Assembly (NCBI RefSeq): GCF_001908275.1
Contig: NZ_CP018620.1
Coordinates: 5,084,001 to 5,148,000 of the forward strand
Origin: Paenibacillus xylanexedens
Lineage (GTDB): Bacteria; Bacillota; Bacilli; Paenibacillales; Paenibacillaceae
Reading direction: 5' to 3'
Length of the DNA stretch: 64,000 nt
In this document: one piece after another, positions 1 through 8,733 of the stretch
Layout: every line of letters begins with the position of its first letter
Position numbering within the stretch: the first letter of the stretch is position 1
The notes under the pieces: model-generated
What the model was told of the DNA's origin: nothing
Database searches by the model: none
Seen by the model: only the letters and a program-made list of their open reading frames with translations
Made by a program: the position numbers and the translations under genes

Positions 1-663
1 GTTCTCACCTGCATAGCTGTAAGTTACTCCGAATTGTTTCATCATATCAAACGGAGAACCATACGTAGGTGACTGGTGATCAAAATAGTTGTTGTTACTC
101 ATATCTTTTACTTTAGCAACAGCTACTTTGTCCAGAAGTGCATCTGAAGTCAGTGCGTTCAGACCTGCTTTAGCACGCTCAGCGTTCACAAGTTTTACAA
201 CTTGAGTAGCAAAGTCGGATTGTGTGCTTTCGCTACCATTATTACTTGTATTGTTACCAGTGTTACCCGTGTTTGAAGGATCTTTAGCCGGTGTAGTTTC
301 CGGTTTTTCTTCTTGAGCTGGTTGTGTTGGTTTAGTCGGTTGCTCAGGCTTAGTTGTAGGCTCAGCAGGTTTTGTTGTTGGTTGAGTTGGTTTTGTTGTC
401 GGCTCAGCAGGTTTCGTCGTTTGATCAGGCTGCGTAGCAGGTTTCTCTACAATTTGCCCCTCGGATACGGTGTATCCATTTTGTTTGAGCCATTTCTCAA
501 TGTAAGCTTTCAAGCTGTCTGTGCTTGTAATTTTGTACGTTGTGATAGTCTTATATGTTGAATCTGCAGCAGACGCGGAAGCAGGAAGCATTACCCCTAC
601 GGCCAGTACGGCTGTCAGACTACTCGTTACGACAGTTTTCATCCATTTCTTTTTCAAATTCAT
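1..663 (-). CDS. Secreted CAP-domain (SCP/PR1-like, YkwD type) protein, C-terminus cut by window edge
   Basis: 221 residues are visible; the rest lies off the left edge. Residues 1-32 form a signal peptide (Lys-rich start, hydrophobic core, ASA-A cleavage). Residues about 77-125 are a proline/threonine linker built from repeats such as KPAEPTT and KPTQPTT, a typical cell-wall spacer. From about residue 150 a CAP domain begins, with VKLVNAERAKAGL and NNYFDHQSPTYG, as in B. subtilis YkwD and other bacterial SCP proteins of unclear biochemical role. The start at 663 is chosen because AAGGAG lies four bases upstream and this frame gives the signal peptide. A terminator separates it from the gene to its right, so it has its own promoter. 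Function beyond secretion is not visible. Confidence 0.88.
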   Translation of the reverse strand, partial: MNLKKKWMKTVVTSSLTAVLAVGVMLPASASAADSTYKTITTYKITSTDSLKAYIEKWLKQNGYTVSEGQIVEKPATQPDQTTKPAEPTTKPTQPTTKPAEPTTKPEQPTKPTQPAQEEKPETTPAKDPSNTGNTGNNTSNNGSESTQSDFATQVVKLVNAERAKAGLNALTSDALLDKVAVAKVKDMSNNNYFDHQSPTYGSPFDMMKQFGVTYSYAGEN

Positions 664-683
664 TCATCTCCTTAAGATTAGTT

Positions 684-699
684 ATTACAACTTTGTAAT
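684..699. promoter_or_regulatory. Perfect dyad upstream of the CAP gene
   Basis: ATTACAA-CT-TTGTAAT, seven-base arms with a two-base spacer, lies just upstream of the ribosome binding site of the CAP gene. TACA-N4-TGTA resembles BlaI/MecI-type operators, but no such regulator is encoded nearby. An operator or an mRNA hairpin are both possible. Confidence 0.35.
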
Positions 700-806
700 T
701 AATACTCTATCAGTATATCAATTCGACAGGAGATTGTGAACCTATAAAATATGGAAAAGTAACTTTTTTGTCATTTTTTAGAATGTTACAGATTTTACAA
801 AAGCAT

Positions 807-846
807 AAAAAAAAGACATTCGGACTAAAAATGCTAGTCGAATGTC
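807..846 (-). terminator. Intrinsic terminator after the purT-GNAT operon
   Basis: Read on the minus strand, GACATTCGACT pairs with AGTCCGAATGTC with one bulge, and eight T residues follow. It lies about 90 bases past the GNAT stop codon. Confidence 0.85.
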
Positions 847-937
847 GCTTCAACATCTATTTATCATTCACCACACCAGATTGTGCAGATCAGGATATCA
901 TGAGAATTTCCATGCAATAGAAGAAACTTTTTTTATA

Positions 938-1396
938 CTATAGAAGAACTTTACTGAACCGATAACCTCTTTTCTGAAAACCAATGTGCTCATAAAAAGA
1001 GTACGTTGTTGAAGTCACTTCACGGTTTGCACCCGTGACAAACAGTTGTTTACCACCTTGCTGTCTGCCCCAATCTTCGGCACGAGCCATCAGACGACGG
1101 CCAATCCCACCACCACGATGTTCTTGACCTACAATCAGGGAAGTAATTTGTGCGGCAGGTTCTGGATAGGCATGACTTTGCACACATTGCAAGCCAATCA
1201 CACCAATAATTTGTTCATCCACTTCGGCAACAAGCATGCATGCGTTTGGATTGGTTTCCAAACATTCAATACGTTCTTTCATGACATTGGTTGTTGTCGG
1301 ATAGCTGACCTCTCGCATCAGTCCCGTTACCGCTTCAGCATCTCGTAGTTCACACTCTCGGATCATCAGTACAGGGGCCTCAACATTATTGGACAT
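938..1396 (-). CDS. GNAT-family N-acetyltransferase
   Basis: 152 residues, the normal size for a single GNAT domain. Motif A for acetyl-CoA binding is clear at about residues 91-103 ([13 protein letters not shown]), preceded by the expected beta strand ITSLIVG, and the C-terminal SFYEHIGF is typical of motif B. The substrate cannot be read from the sequence. GGAGGTAAATC precedes the ATG, and the start lies inside the last codons of purT (11-base overlap), so the two are co-transcribed and probably translationally coupled. A terminator follows. A role linked to purine synthesis is not implied; this may be operon hitch-hiking. Confidence 0.9.
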   Translation of the reverse strand: MSNNVEAPVLMIRECELRDAEAVTGLMREVSYPTTTNVMKERIECLETNPNACMLVAEVDEQIIGVIGLQCVQSHAYPEPAAQITSLIVGQEHRGGGIGRRLMARAEDWGRQQGGKQLFVTGANREVTSTTYSFYEHIGFQKRGYRFSKVLL

Positions 1397-2573
1397 GATT
1401 TACCTCCACTTTCAGCATATTAGCGGCTTGCACCGCTGTTTTACGAGCTTCTTCCACATCTTGACCAGCACTTAAAGCTACAGCCATTCGGCGTCCTACT
1501 TTGGTCTCAGGTTTGCCAAATACACGAATCTGAGTACGAGGAAGAGCCAGTGCTTCTTCAATCCCGCCTACAGTAAAGTCAGATGTTTCATCATTAGCCT
1601 TCAGCGTTGCTGAAGCTCCCGGTGTCAACAGATGTACACCTGTGACCGGAAAACCAAGAATTGCACGTACATGCAGCGCAAACTCGGAACTGTCTTGCGT
1701 CACCATTGTAACCATACCTGTGTCATGTGGACGAGGAGATACCTCGCTGAACACAACACCATCCGATGTGAGGAACAATTCCACTCCAAACAGTCCATAC
1801 CCGCCAAGTTCATCCGTGACGGATTTGGCAATATGACAAGCTTGCTGCCATTGCTCAGGAGTCATTGCATGAGGCTGCCAGGATTCGACATAATCCCCAT
1901 CCTTCTGAATATGACCAATCGGAGGACAAAATACGGTGCCTGATACAGACCTAACGGTAAGTAATGTAATCTCACTGTCAAATTGCACAAAGCTCTCCAC
2001 AATAACACGAACGGATTTGCCACGAGCCCCCGAAAGAGCAATGTTCCAGCAATCCTCCACGTCGCCCGGTGTTCGGCATACACTCTGCCCTTTGCCGGAA
2101 GAACTCATTAATGGTTTAATGACACAAGGTGTGCCAAGCTCACGTACGGCTTCCTGAAGTTGTTCCAGGTTGTCCGCAAAAAGGTAATCAGCTGTCGGAA
2201 GTTTCAATTGTTCGGCTGCAAGCCGACGGATGCCTTCGCGATCCATCGTTAGACGTGCAGCTCGGGCAGTAGGTACTACACAAAATCCCTCTTCCTCAAG
2301 CTCCAGTAAAGCTTCTGTTGCAATAGCTTCAATCTCAGGTACGATGTAATGAGGTTTTTCTTTACGGATCAATTGTTTCAAAGCTTCGGCATCCAGCATG
2401 TCGATGCAGTAAGACCGGTGCGCGACCTGCATTGCAGGTGCGTTCTCATAACGATCAACAGCGATCGTCTCTACTCCCAGTCGTTGGGCCTCAATAACGA
2501 CCTCTTTTCCCAATTCTCCACTGCCTAGTAGCAGCATTTTTTTGGCTTGAGCCGTAAAAGGAGCACCCCACAT
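1386..2573 (-). CDS. purT: Formate-dependent phosphoribosylglycinamide formyltransferase (PurT)
   Basis: 395 residues, full length. PurT makes formyl-GAR from GAR, formate and ATP, the folate-independent version of the third step of purine synthesis. It is recognised by [13 protein letters not shown], the substrate-binding [18 protein letters not shown], the ATP-grasp segment MSSSGKGQS, and the Mg/ATP region [21 protein letters not shown] lies about ten bases upstream of the ATG. It is the first gene of a two-gene unit with the GNAT gene. The 240-base region upstream is AT-rich, and I found no convincing purine riboswitch or PurR box there. Confidence 0.97.
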   Translation of the reverse strand: MWGAPFTAQAKKMLLLGSGELGKEVVIEAQRLGVETIAVDRYENAPAMQVAHRSYCIDMLDAEALKQLIRKEKPHYIVPEIEAIATEALLELEEEGFCVVPTARAARLTMDREGIRRLAAEQLKLPTADYLFADNLEQLQEAVRELGTPCVIKPLMSSSGKGQSVCRTPGDVEDCWNIALSGARGKSVRVIVESFVQFDSEITLLTVRSVSGTVFCPPIGHIQKDGDYVESWQPHAMTPEQWQQACHIAKSVTDELGGYGLFGVELFLTSDGVVFSEVSPRPHDTGMVTMVTQDSSEFALHVRAILGFPVTGVHLLTPGASATLKANDETSDFTVGGIEEALALPRTQIRVFGKPETKVGRRMAVALSAGQDVEEARKTAVQAANMLKVEVNHVQ

Positions 2574-2813
2574 GTTCTTTCCAATCCTCCCAAAGAGAAA
2601 TCTTCTATATCTGTCTCTCTATTTTCGGGGTTTTGGTTAAAGATTGCAAGAGTGCTCCCTATTTTTCTTGTGAATTTTACAAGATTTTTTGTGTTTTTTC
2701 GATCAAATTTTACAATTACTGCTCACAGATTCGATACTCCTTCCATTCCTCCCAAAATTAAGGAAATGTTAAAAGAGCAGACTTCAATACTCCAACGAAT
2801 CGAAATACGCAAA

Positions 2814-2843
2814 CAAATCCCAAGTTTAAAGACTTGGGATTTG
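2814..2843. terminator. Stem-loop at the end of the reductase gene
   Basis: AAATCCCAAGT and ACTTGGGATTT form a perfect 11-bp stem that contains the stop codon of the reductase gene. On the minus strand the following GTTTGCGTATTTCG is only moderately T-rich. On the plus strand TTTTTTT follows closely, but no plus-strand gene ends here. It probably ends the iron-cluster transcript. Confidence 0.55.
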
Positions 2844-3848
2844 TCGATTTTTTTCTCTGAAGATTTCATTATGGGAAGAAACATAGGCCATTTTGGGTGC
2901 GTCTGGCGTCATATATTGTTTCGCACTATTTACAGCTAAAATCGCATCGTTGAAGGCTCCGGCAATAAGTCTGACTTTGCTATCGTGAGTTGCACAATCC
3001 CCTGCAGCAAAAACACCCGGCAGACTCGTCTGTGCATGGTGACTCATTAGAACCATTCCATCGTCCATTTCTAAGCCACAACTGGCAAGATCACTTAAAT
3101 TGCTTTTATATCCATGACTAACTACGACTTCATCCACATCTAACAATACATTTTCCTGACTCTCCATATGCGTAATTACAACCTGATGGATACGTTCACC
3201 ATGATTATGAAGCCGTGTGATGCTATATGGTGTTCTGACATCCGTTACATTGTTCATCTCGCTAACATTGCGTTCCATTGCACGAAACTCATTTTTTCGG
3301 TGGACGACCACTACGCTCCGTGCAAGTTGAGCAAGTTCAATTGCCCAATCTACTGCACTGTTGCCTCCTCCTGAAATGAGCACACGCTTCCCGGAAAAAT
3401 GTTCTGGATTTTGCACGGTGTAATGAAGATTTTCATACTCACATTGAATCGGCTCCTGAAGCTCCAATTTCTGAATTTCTGCGATACCGCGGCCCACTGC
3501 AACAATGATTGTACGCGTATAGTGTATGTCGCCTTCAGCAGTATACAGAGCCAAAATCTCGTTGTCCAGTCGAGCGAACCGATCTACTTTGCAATTCAAT
3601 TCAACCGTTGGATTAAAGGTATTCGCCTGCTGAACCAGATACTCAATCAACTTTGAACACTTCATTGGTGGCAGGCCACCCACATCCCAAATAGTTTTTT
3701 CGGAATAGGTATGCAGAAAACCACCAAGTTGGTCTTTGCCGTCAATGATCTTAACTCTCATATCACGCATCCCGGCATAAAAGGCCGCATATAATCCCGC
3801 CGGTCCTCCTCCGACGATGGCTACATCATAGATATCTTCTTCATTCAT
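2826..3848 (-). CDS. Ferredoxin/flavodoxin-NADP reductase type 2 (thioredoxin-reductase-like, YcgT/IruO type)
   Basis: 340 residues from the ATG preceded by AAGGTGTG; a GTG three codons upstream is possible but badly placed. FAD-binding AIVGGGPAGLYAAFYAG is at the N-terminus, NADPH-binding ISGGGNSAVDWAIEL near the middle, and the closing FAD motif GVFAAGDCA near the C-terminus. The CxxC redox pair of true thioredoxin reductases is absent, which places it with type 2 ferredoxin-NADP reductases. Relatives such as S. aureus IruO reduce iron bound to siderophores, and B. subtilis YcgT is iron-regulated. It lies 62 bases after a siderophore-binding lipoprotein gene that has a Fur box, so release of iron from imported siderophores in the cytoplasm is a reasonable inference. 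Confidence 0.88.
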   Translation of the reverse strand: MNEEDIYDVAIVGGGPAGLYAAFYAGMRDMRVKIIDGKDQLGGFLHTYSEKTIWDVGGLPPMKCSKLIEYLVQQANTFNPTVELNCKVDRFARLDNEILALYTAEGDIHYTRTIIVAVGRGIAEIQKLELQEPIQCEYENLHYTVQNPEHFSGKRVLISGGGNSAVDWAIELAQLARSVVVVHRKNEFRAMERNVSEMNNVTDVRTPYSITRLHNHGERIHQVVITHMESQENVLLDVDEVVVSHGYKSNLSDLASCGLEMDDGMVLMSHHAQTSLPGVFAAGDCATHDSKVRLIAGAFNDAILAVNSAKQYMTPDAPKMAYVSSHNEIFREKNRQIPSL

Positions 3849-3910
3849 TTTAAACACACCTTGTTAATTTAGTTATGAATTCGAGATACATGTAACTTTA
3901 CCCGTTTGCT

Positions 3911-4900
3911 TTATTTGTTTTTTGCTTCAAAAGCAGCAACAATATCATCAATGACATATTCATCGGCAAGTGGAGACATTCCCAGATTGAACCATTCCTT
4001 GCCACCCACCATATAGACGTGGTCCTGCTTGACTGCTTTCAGATTTTTCCATAACGATGAAGATAACATATCTTCAAATTTCTTTTTAATTTCCGGATTA
4101 GTCTCATCATCCAGCTGAACGATCAGATGATCTGCGTCGTATTCAGGCAGTACTTCCAAGGATACGGACATGGCAGTTTGATCTTTCGGGAAATTAGGAA
4201 GTGGATTCATTCCCAATCGTTTATGGACAAAGTTTCCTCGGTCAAGGTTCTCCCCATGAAGTACGATTTCTTTTTCCATCACTCTAATGTAGAGAACAGT
4301 CTCCTCACCAATCAGCTTATCCAATTTGGCAGCAGCTACCTTCTCCTTATCCACCAAATCCTGAATCACCTTTTCTGCCTGTTCTTCTTTGTCCAGAATT
4401 TTGGCCATATCCCGCAGTTCATCGCGCCAATCATCACGCTGTGGCAAAAGTACGGTAGGTGCAATCAGAGTAAGCTGATCATAGTCCTTTTTGGACCACC
4501 AGTCAGGAGCGATAATTAAATCCGGATCTGCCTCCATGAGGGCTTCAAAGTTAGGCGTTCTTCCTATTCCCATTTTCATCGTGTTTGCGAATGGCTCTTG
4601 CAAGTAAGAAGGAAAATCCTCATGGTAGTTCTGTACAGCGATGGGTACGATGCCAAGTGAATATAAAAATTCTGGATATACAACGGACAAACCAACTATT
4701 TTTTGTGGGTTCGCCGGAATTTCAACTTCTCCCATTTCCGTAGTCACTTTTTTTACCTGACTTGTTTCTGTTGTTGAAGAATTGGCGGTACCCGCTTCTT
4801 GACCCTCGCTCGAGGATGCTTCGTTGCCTGCTGCACCGCAAGCCGAAATAATGAGCACCAACATCATGGTGCATAGTACCGTTAACCATCTGAATCTCAT
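3911..4900 (-). CDS. Iron-siderophore ABC transporter substrate-binding lipoprotein
   Basis: 329 residues. A lipoprotein signal peptide ends in the lipobox LIISAC, followed by a Ser/Thr-rich tether. The body is a class III binding fold (FecB/FhuD type), with the entry segment VEIPANPQKIVGLSVVYPEFLYSLGIVP and the DPDLIIAPDW motif. AGGGGG precedes the ATG and a Fur box lies about 50-70 bases upstream, so expression should rise in low iron. The reductase gene follows. No permease or ATPase gene is adjacent, so it must use a transporter encoded elsewhere. The siderophore type cannot be read from the sequence. Confidence 0.92.
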   Translation of the reverse strand: MRFRWLTVLCTMMLVLIISACGAAGNEASSSEGQEAGTANSSTTETSQVKKVTTEMGEVEIPANPQKIVGLSVVYPEFLYSLGIVPIAVQNYHEDFPSYLQEPFANTMKMGIGRTPNFEALMEADPDLIIAPDWWSKKDYDQLTLIAPTVLLPQRDDWRDELRDMAKILDKEEQAEKVIQDLVDKEKVAAAKLDKLIGEETVLYIRVMEKEIVLHGENLDRGNFVHKRLGMNPLPNFPKDQTAMSVSLEVLPEYDADHLIVQLDDETNPEIKKKFEDMLSSSLWKNLKAVKQDHVYMVGGKEWFNLGMSPLADEYVIDDIVAAFEAKNK

Positions 4901-4947
4901 TCTTTATGTACCCCCTATATGGCATTTAGTTATGACAACGTCTAATT

Positions 4948-4972
4948 AATAATAATTATCATTATCATTTGA
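4948..4972 (-). promoter_or_regulatory. Fur box upstream of the first siderophore-binding lipoprotein gene
   Basis: On the minus strand AATGATAATGATAATTATT matches the GATAAT-repeat Fur consensus closely. It lies about 50-70 bases upstream of the lipoprotein start and downstream of the AraC-type regulator gene. Confidence 0.85.
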
Positions 4973-5031
4973 TATAGGAGTAAGTATATTAAAATATGTT
5001 CAGGTATGATATTGACTATTCAGACTTTTTG

Positions 5032-6672
5032 CTATGGACGATCTTGCCATAACTTTAATATTTCATCCAACATAAGCTCATGGGTGAACGCAGTGTAATC
5101 CAGCAGGACGCTCGACAAAAGCATATCCATTCTGCCATTCTGTACCGCTAACAACGCAAGCCATTCTTCAGACTTACGCACAGCAGACCATGTCTGCCTC
5201 GATGTCTCATCATCACCCACAATCAGTAATATTCTTTCCACGTTGAGAACAGACAACTCCCTAATGGTTACTGTGCCCCGTTCCCAATAAGTCTCAACTC
5301 CTTCGGGACCCTCCATTTGCATATCAACGTAAAAAACGGAAGCAATGCTCCTTGGGCCTAACATCTGCAACGCTTCACCATAAACTTTGAGTACAACTAA
5401 TCTGTCTATTCGTATGAAATCCTCAAGCTGGTCCTTTATGGTCGTTGCCTTCTCTTCATATCTTTGAAGCCATACCTCTGCAATATCCGACCTGTCCAAA
5501 AAGCTTGCAACATATCTCAAATGTTCTCTCCAATCGCCTTTTTCCCACGGGAGGTCACACACAGGAGCAATGGAATGAAGCTGTCTTTGCAAATCCTCAG
5601 ACTCCGTCCCGACAGTAATAATATAATCAGGTTTAACTAATCGAAGCTGTTCCAGCCAGATTGTCTCACTCTCTGGGAGTGGCATAACTTTGTCCGTTTC
5701 ATATTTACGTCGGTAATAGTATGTCCACGGATGACTTGCCGGCGCTGCACAGGGAATGATCTGCAATGCAAGCAGTATACCAATGCTCACAGAATGAACT
5801 GCAGCAATTTTTTGTTTGCTATTACGTATAAACGCTGCTGGTGGAATGCCAGAGATTTGCTTGAATTTACGCCGGAAATACGTCTCATCCTGATAACCCA
5901 CGTACGATGCCACATCCTTGAGTCGATAACTGTGATCATTTCTCATTAAGATCTGGGCTTGTTTAATTCGGTATAGCGTTAAATAGTCCACTGGACTATA
6001 ACCATACCTTTTCTTGAATAAACGCATGAAGTGTCGAGGGCTCATTCGTGCCACATTTGCTAGTTCCTCAATGGTTAATCTCTTCGAATAATTCTGCTCC
6101 ATGTAACCTTTGACATGTTCAATTGGTGAAGCCAGGTCCGTTTTTTCGGTAAAGGCCACGTCGTAAAACATGGTATACAATAGTTCCTGAAAACGAATCT
6201 GACCATAGTACCTTTGCAAACCATCCTTCTTCAACGTGTGGTGGTAAATCATCTGACAGATCACGCCAACAGCAACGGGTGAAGATGAGCTGACCTCGCC
6301 ATTCACTTCATTACGTAAAAGTTGCTTCATCATTTCCAGGGCTGTTCCACCCTCCTGCTCCCGTGCATACATAACATCAAAACTCATGTGATACACGCCT
6401 CGTTCATCCAACGAATGCACATTTGCCTCAACCAGTTGCCCCGGGAAGCCTACATACAGTCCGCCCGCCTTTAATTCAATGAAACTGCCATCTATCTTTA
6501 ACCACCCTTGCCCACTGGCTACAAATAATAACATGTATGTTTCAATGAAGTGTTTCCTCAGAAGCCACTCCGTCGCAGGATCACTCGTATAATTCACGTG
6601 AAGGAGCCTAAAATTCATATGATCCAGGTGATCCAAATGCTTTGAATTTATTTCGTTGTTGTCCATCTGCAT
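5032..6672 (-). CDS. AraC-family regulator with C-terminal siderophore-binding-protein-like domain (Btr type)
   Basis: 546 residues from the ATG at 6672, chosen because GGAGGGAGATCA precedes it; an upstream in-frame ATG (6711) lacks such a site. The N-terminal part is an AraC cupin-like region (FIETYMLLFVASGQGWL). The double helix-turn-helix is at about residues 186-287 (LTIEELANVARMSPRHFMRLFKKRYG and LKDVASYVGYQDETYFRRKF). The last 250 residues resemble a periplasmic binding domain (LLALQIIP, KPDYIITVG). B. subtilis Btr has this layout: it binds a siderophore in the cytoplasm and activates feuABC. It lies directly upstream of the Fur-controlled lipoprotein gene, which is the likely target. 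I see no Fur box in front of the regulator itself. Confidence 0.93.
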   Translation of the reverse strand: MQMDNNEINSKHLDHLDHMNFRLLHVNYTSDPATEWLLRKHFIETYMLLFVASGQGWLKIDGSFIELKAGGLYVGFPGQLVEANVHSLDERGVYHMSFDVMYAREQEGGTALEMMKQLLRNEVNGEVSSSSPVAVGVICQMIYHHTLKKDGLQRYYGQIRFQELLYTMFYDVAFTEKTDLASPIEHVKGYMEQNYSKRLTIEELANVARMSPRHFMRLFKKRYGYSPVDYLTLYRIKQAQILMRNDHSYRLKDVASYVGYQDETYFRRKFKQISGIPPAAFIRNSKQKIAAVHSVSIGILLALQIIPCAAPASHPWTYYYRRKYETDKVMPLPESETIWLEQLRLVKPDYIITVGTESEDLQRQLHSIAPVCDLPWEKGDWREHLRYVASFLDRSDIAEVWLQRYEEKATTIKDQLEDFIRIDRLVVLKVYGEALQMLGPRSIASVFYVDMQMEGPEGVETYWERGTVTIRELSVLNVERILLIVGDDETSRQTWSAVRKSEEWLALLAVQNGRMDMLLSSVLLDYTAFTHELMLDEILKLWQDRP

Positions 6673-6744
6673 TGATCTCCCTCCAGCCATGAACGATTGT
6701 ATTGATTTCATTCTTCAAAAATATAACATACCACACTAACGAAT

Positions 6745-6836
6745 AAAAAAAACACTCCGGCTATCCTCTAACCTGTCTTCAATGAATAAGATGCACTTAT
6801 TATTGAAGGATCAGGCTATAGAACGCCAGAGTGTTA
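6745..6836 (-). terminator. Long imperfect terminator hairpin after the ABC exporter operon
   Basis: AACACTC and GAGTGTT close a structure of about 90 bases. An inner stem CTTCAATGAATAAG/CTTATTATTGAAG and an intermediate CTATAGCCTG/CAGGTTAGAGGATAG pairing lie inside. On the minus strand eight T residues follow. The position fits a terminator for the exporter genes, but the stem is unusually long. Confidence 0.75.
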
Positions 6837-6882
6837 TAAGTTCATATGTGTTCAGACGCTTCACAGGCGTCCGAAGGTTTCA

Positions 6883-8733
6883 TCACAAAAATCTGTATTG
6901 AGCTTCTATTAATCCATTATAGACGCCTTGTTTTTGGATAAGCTGCTCATGGTTGCCCTCTTCTTTAATTTCACCATGATCCAGGACGATAATGTTATCT
7001 GCATTCCGGATCGTTGAGAGACGGTGAGCGACCATAAAGGACGTTCTTCCCTGCAACAGCACCTTCAACGCTTCCTGGATTTTGAGCTCTGTCTCCGTAT
7101 CAATACTGGCTGTAGCTTCATCCAGGATCAGTATGCGCGGATCAGCAAGCAGCGCACGGGCAAAGGATAACAGTTGTCGCTGTCCCATGGATAATACGTT
7201 CCCGCGTTCCTCTACTTCAGTATCATATCCGCCAGGCAGCTTCATGATGAACTCATGTGCATTAACTGCTTTGGCTGCGTCCTCCACCTCTTCATTGGTT
7301 GCATCCAATCGTCCAAATCGAATATTGTCACGAATCGTCCCCGAGAAGATGAAGGTATCCTGTAATACAATGCTGATCTGGCTGCGTAAACTCTCTACCG
7401 TTACATCCCGCACATCCTGTCCGTCAATGGTGAGACGTCCGCCAGATATATCATAGAAACGACTGATCAGATTGATGATCGTACTTTTACCTGAGCCCGT
7501 ATGACCAACAAGTGCAATCGATTGTCCCGCAGCCGCCGAGAAGCTGATTCCTTTCAGCGCCTGTCTGCCCTTCTCGTATTCGAACACCACATTTTCGAAT
7601 GCGATATCTCCCTTAATAGAAGGTAGTGGCTTGGCACCTGGTTTATCCGCAATACTTGGTTTTTCATCCATGAATTCGAAGATACGCTCCGATGATGCCA
7701 TCGCAACCAGCAACTGATTGTACATCTGACCCAGACGGTTGATTGGGTCCCAGAAGTTGCCGACATAGTTGGCAAAAGCAACAAGTAATCCCACGGTCAA
7801 CTGACCTTCCTGAATCAGGTAAGCACCAAACCAGAAAAGGATTAATGTACCAAATCCGCCGGTAATCTCAATCAGCGGTCCAAAGCCCTGGTTCATCGCT
7901 GATGCTCTATCCCATGACTTTTTGCTGGACAGGTTCATGTTGTCAAAATATTTCATGTTCTCTTTTTCCTGTGTGTAAGCCTGAGTCACTCGAATCCCTT
8001 GAATGGATTCATTCAAGTGGGAGTTAATCCGAGAGTTCTTCATACGCACATCCTGCCAAGCACGGCGGATCAGCACCCGCAGCTTGGTCGAGATGATAAA
8101 CATGATCGGTACCGTAATGATCACGGCAAGACCTAGTTTCCAGTTAATCAACAGCAAGATCACAATGATCCCGAGCAACTGTACGCAGTCGATCATGACG
8201 TTAACTGCACCGTTGGTGAATAGATCCTGAAGGGAGTTAATGTCATTCGTAACACGAACCAGTACCGAACCTGCCGGTCTTTTGTCAAAAAAGTTAAAGG
8301 ACAGCTTCTGGATATGCTTGAACAGATCCGAGCGAAGATCATAAATAACGCGCTGCCCGATAATGTTGGTCAGTTTGATCCGGTACGTATTGGCAGCCCA
8401 TTGAATGAGATACAACACAAATATGGAGCCTGCGATAAGATACAGCATAGTCATACTTGGCAACCCTGTTGCCGGTGCGATGGCCCGGTCAATTGCCAGA
8501 CTGATCAGAAACGGTACGGACAATTTCGTAATGGTACCCAAGATCATCATTAGAATAACGAGTGGTAACAATTGTTTTGCATAAGGTTTCATGTATGCAA
8601 ATAAACGTCCGAATTCTTTCCAGTTAAACGGTTTTTCAATAATTTCATCATCCTGATACACAAATCGTTCATTCAGTTTCTTCTCTGAGGCCACTTTTGC
8701 CTCGCGCCTGTCTGCTATCGTTTCGGCACTCAT
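6883..8733 (-). CDS. ABC exporter, second subunit of a heterodimer (membrane plus ATPase)
   Basis: 616 residues with six N-terminal membrane helices and a C-terminal nucleotide-binding domain. Walker A is GHTGSGKST and Walker B with the catalytic glutamate is ILILDEATASID. The signature is LSMGQRQLL instead of LSGGQ. Its start codon overlaps the stop of the upstream exporter gene (ATGA), with AGGTGA as binding site, so the two are coupled. The altered signature here and the Asp in the partner's Walker B together define one catalytically weak site, as in heterodimeric multidrug exporters (B. subtilis BmrCD, YfiBC). Size and the LSMGQ motif look most like the YfiC half. Substrate unknown; drug or lipid export is an inference. 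Confidence 0.93.
   Translation of the reverse strand: MSAETIADRREAKVASEKKLNERFVYQDDEIIEKPFNWKEFGRLFAYMKPYAKQLLPLVILMMILGTITKLSVPFLISLAIDRAIAPATGLPSMTMLYLIAGSIFVLYLIQWAANTYRIKLTNIIGQRVIYDLRSDLFKHIQKLSFNFFDKRPAGSVLVRVTNDINSLQDLFTNGAVNVMIDCVQLLGIIVILLLINWKLGLAVIITVPIMFIISTKLRVLIRRAWQDVRMKNSRINSHLNESIQGIRVTQAYTQEKENMKYFDNMNLSSKKSWDRASAMNQGFGPLIEITGGFGTLILFWFGAYLIQEGQLTVGLLVAFANYVGNFWDPINRLGQMYNQLLVAMASSERIFEFMDEKPSIADKPGAKPLPSIKGDIAFENVVFEYEKGRQALKGISFSAAAGQSIALVGHTGSGKSTIINLISRFYDISGGRLTIDGQDVRDVTVESLRSQISIVLQDTFIFSGTIRDNIRFGRLDATNEEVEDAAKAVNAHEFIMKLPGGYDTEVEERGNVLSMGQRQLLSFARALLADPRILILDEATASIDTETELKIQEALKVLLQGRTSFMVAHRLSTIRNADNIIVLDHGEIKEEGNHEQLIQKQGVYNGLIEAQYRFL

Noticed and set aside
313..561. 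82-codon plus-strand frame rich in Leu/Ser/Arg/Cys
   Set aside because: It is the complement of the Pro/Thr repeat linker of the CAP protein, which explains its repetitive look.
2574..2813. Possible purine riboswitch or PurR box upstream of purT
   Set aside because: I looked for conserved purine aptamer loops and paired CGAA PurR boxes and saw neither. Two TTGTAAAATT copies are present, but AT-rich sequence makes this weak.
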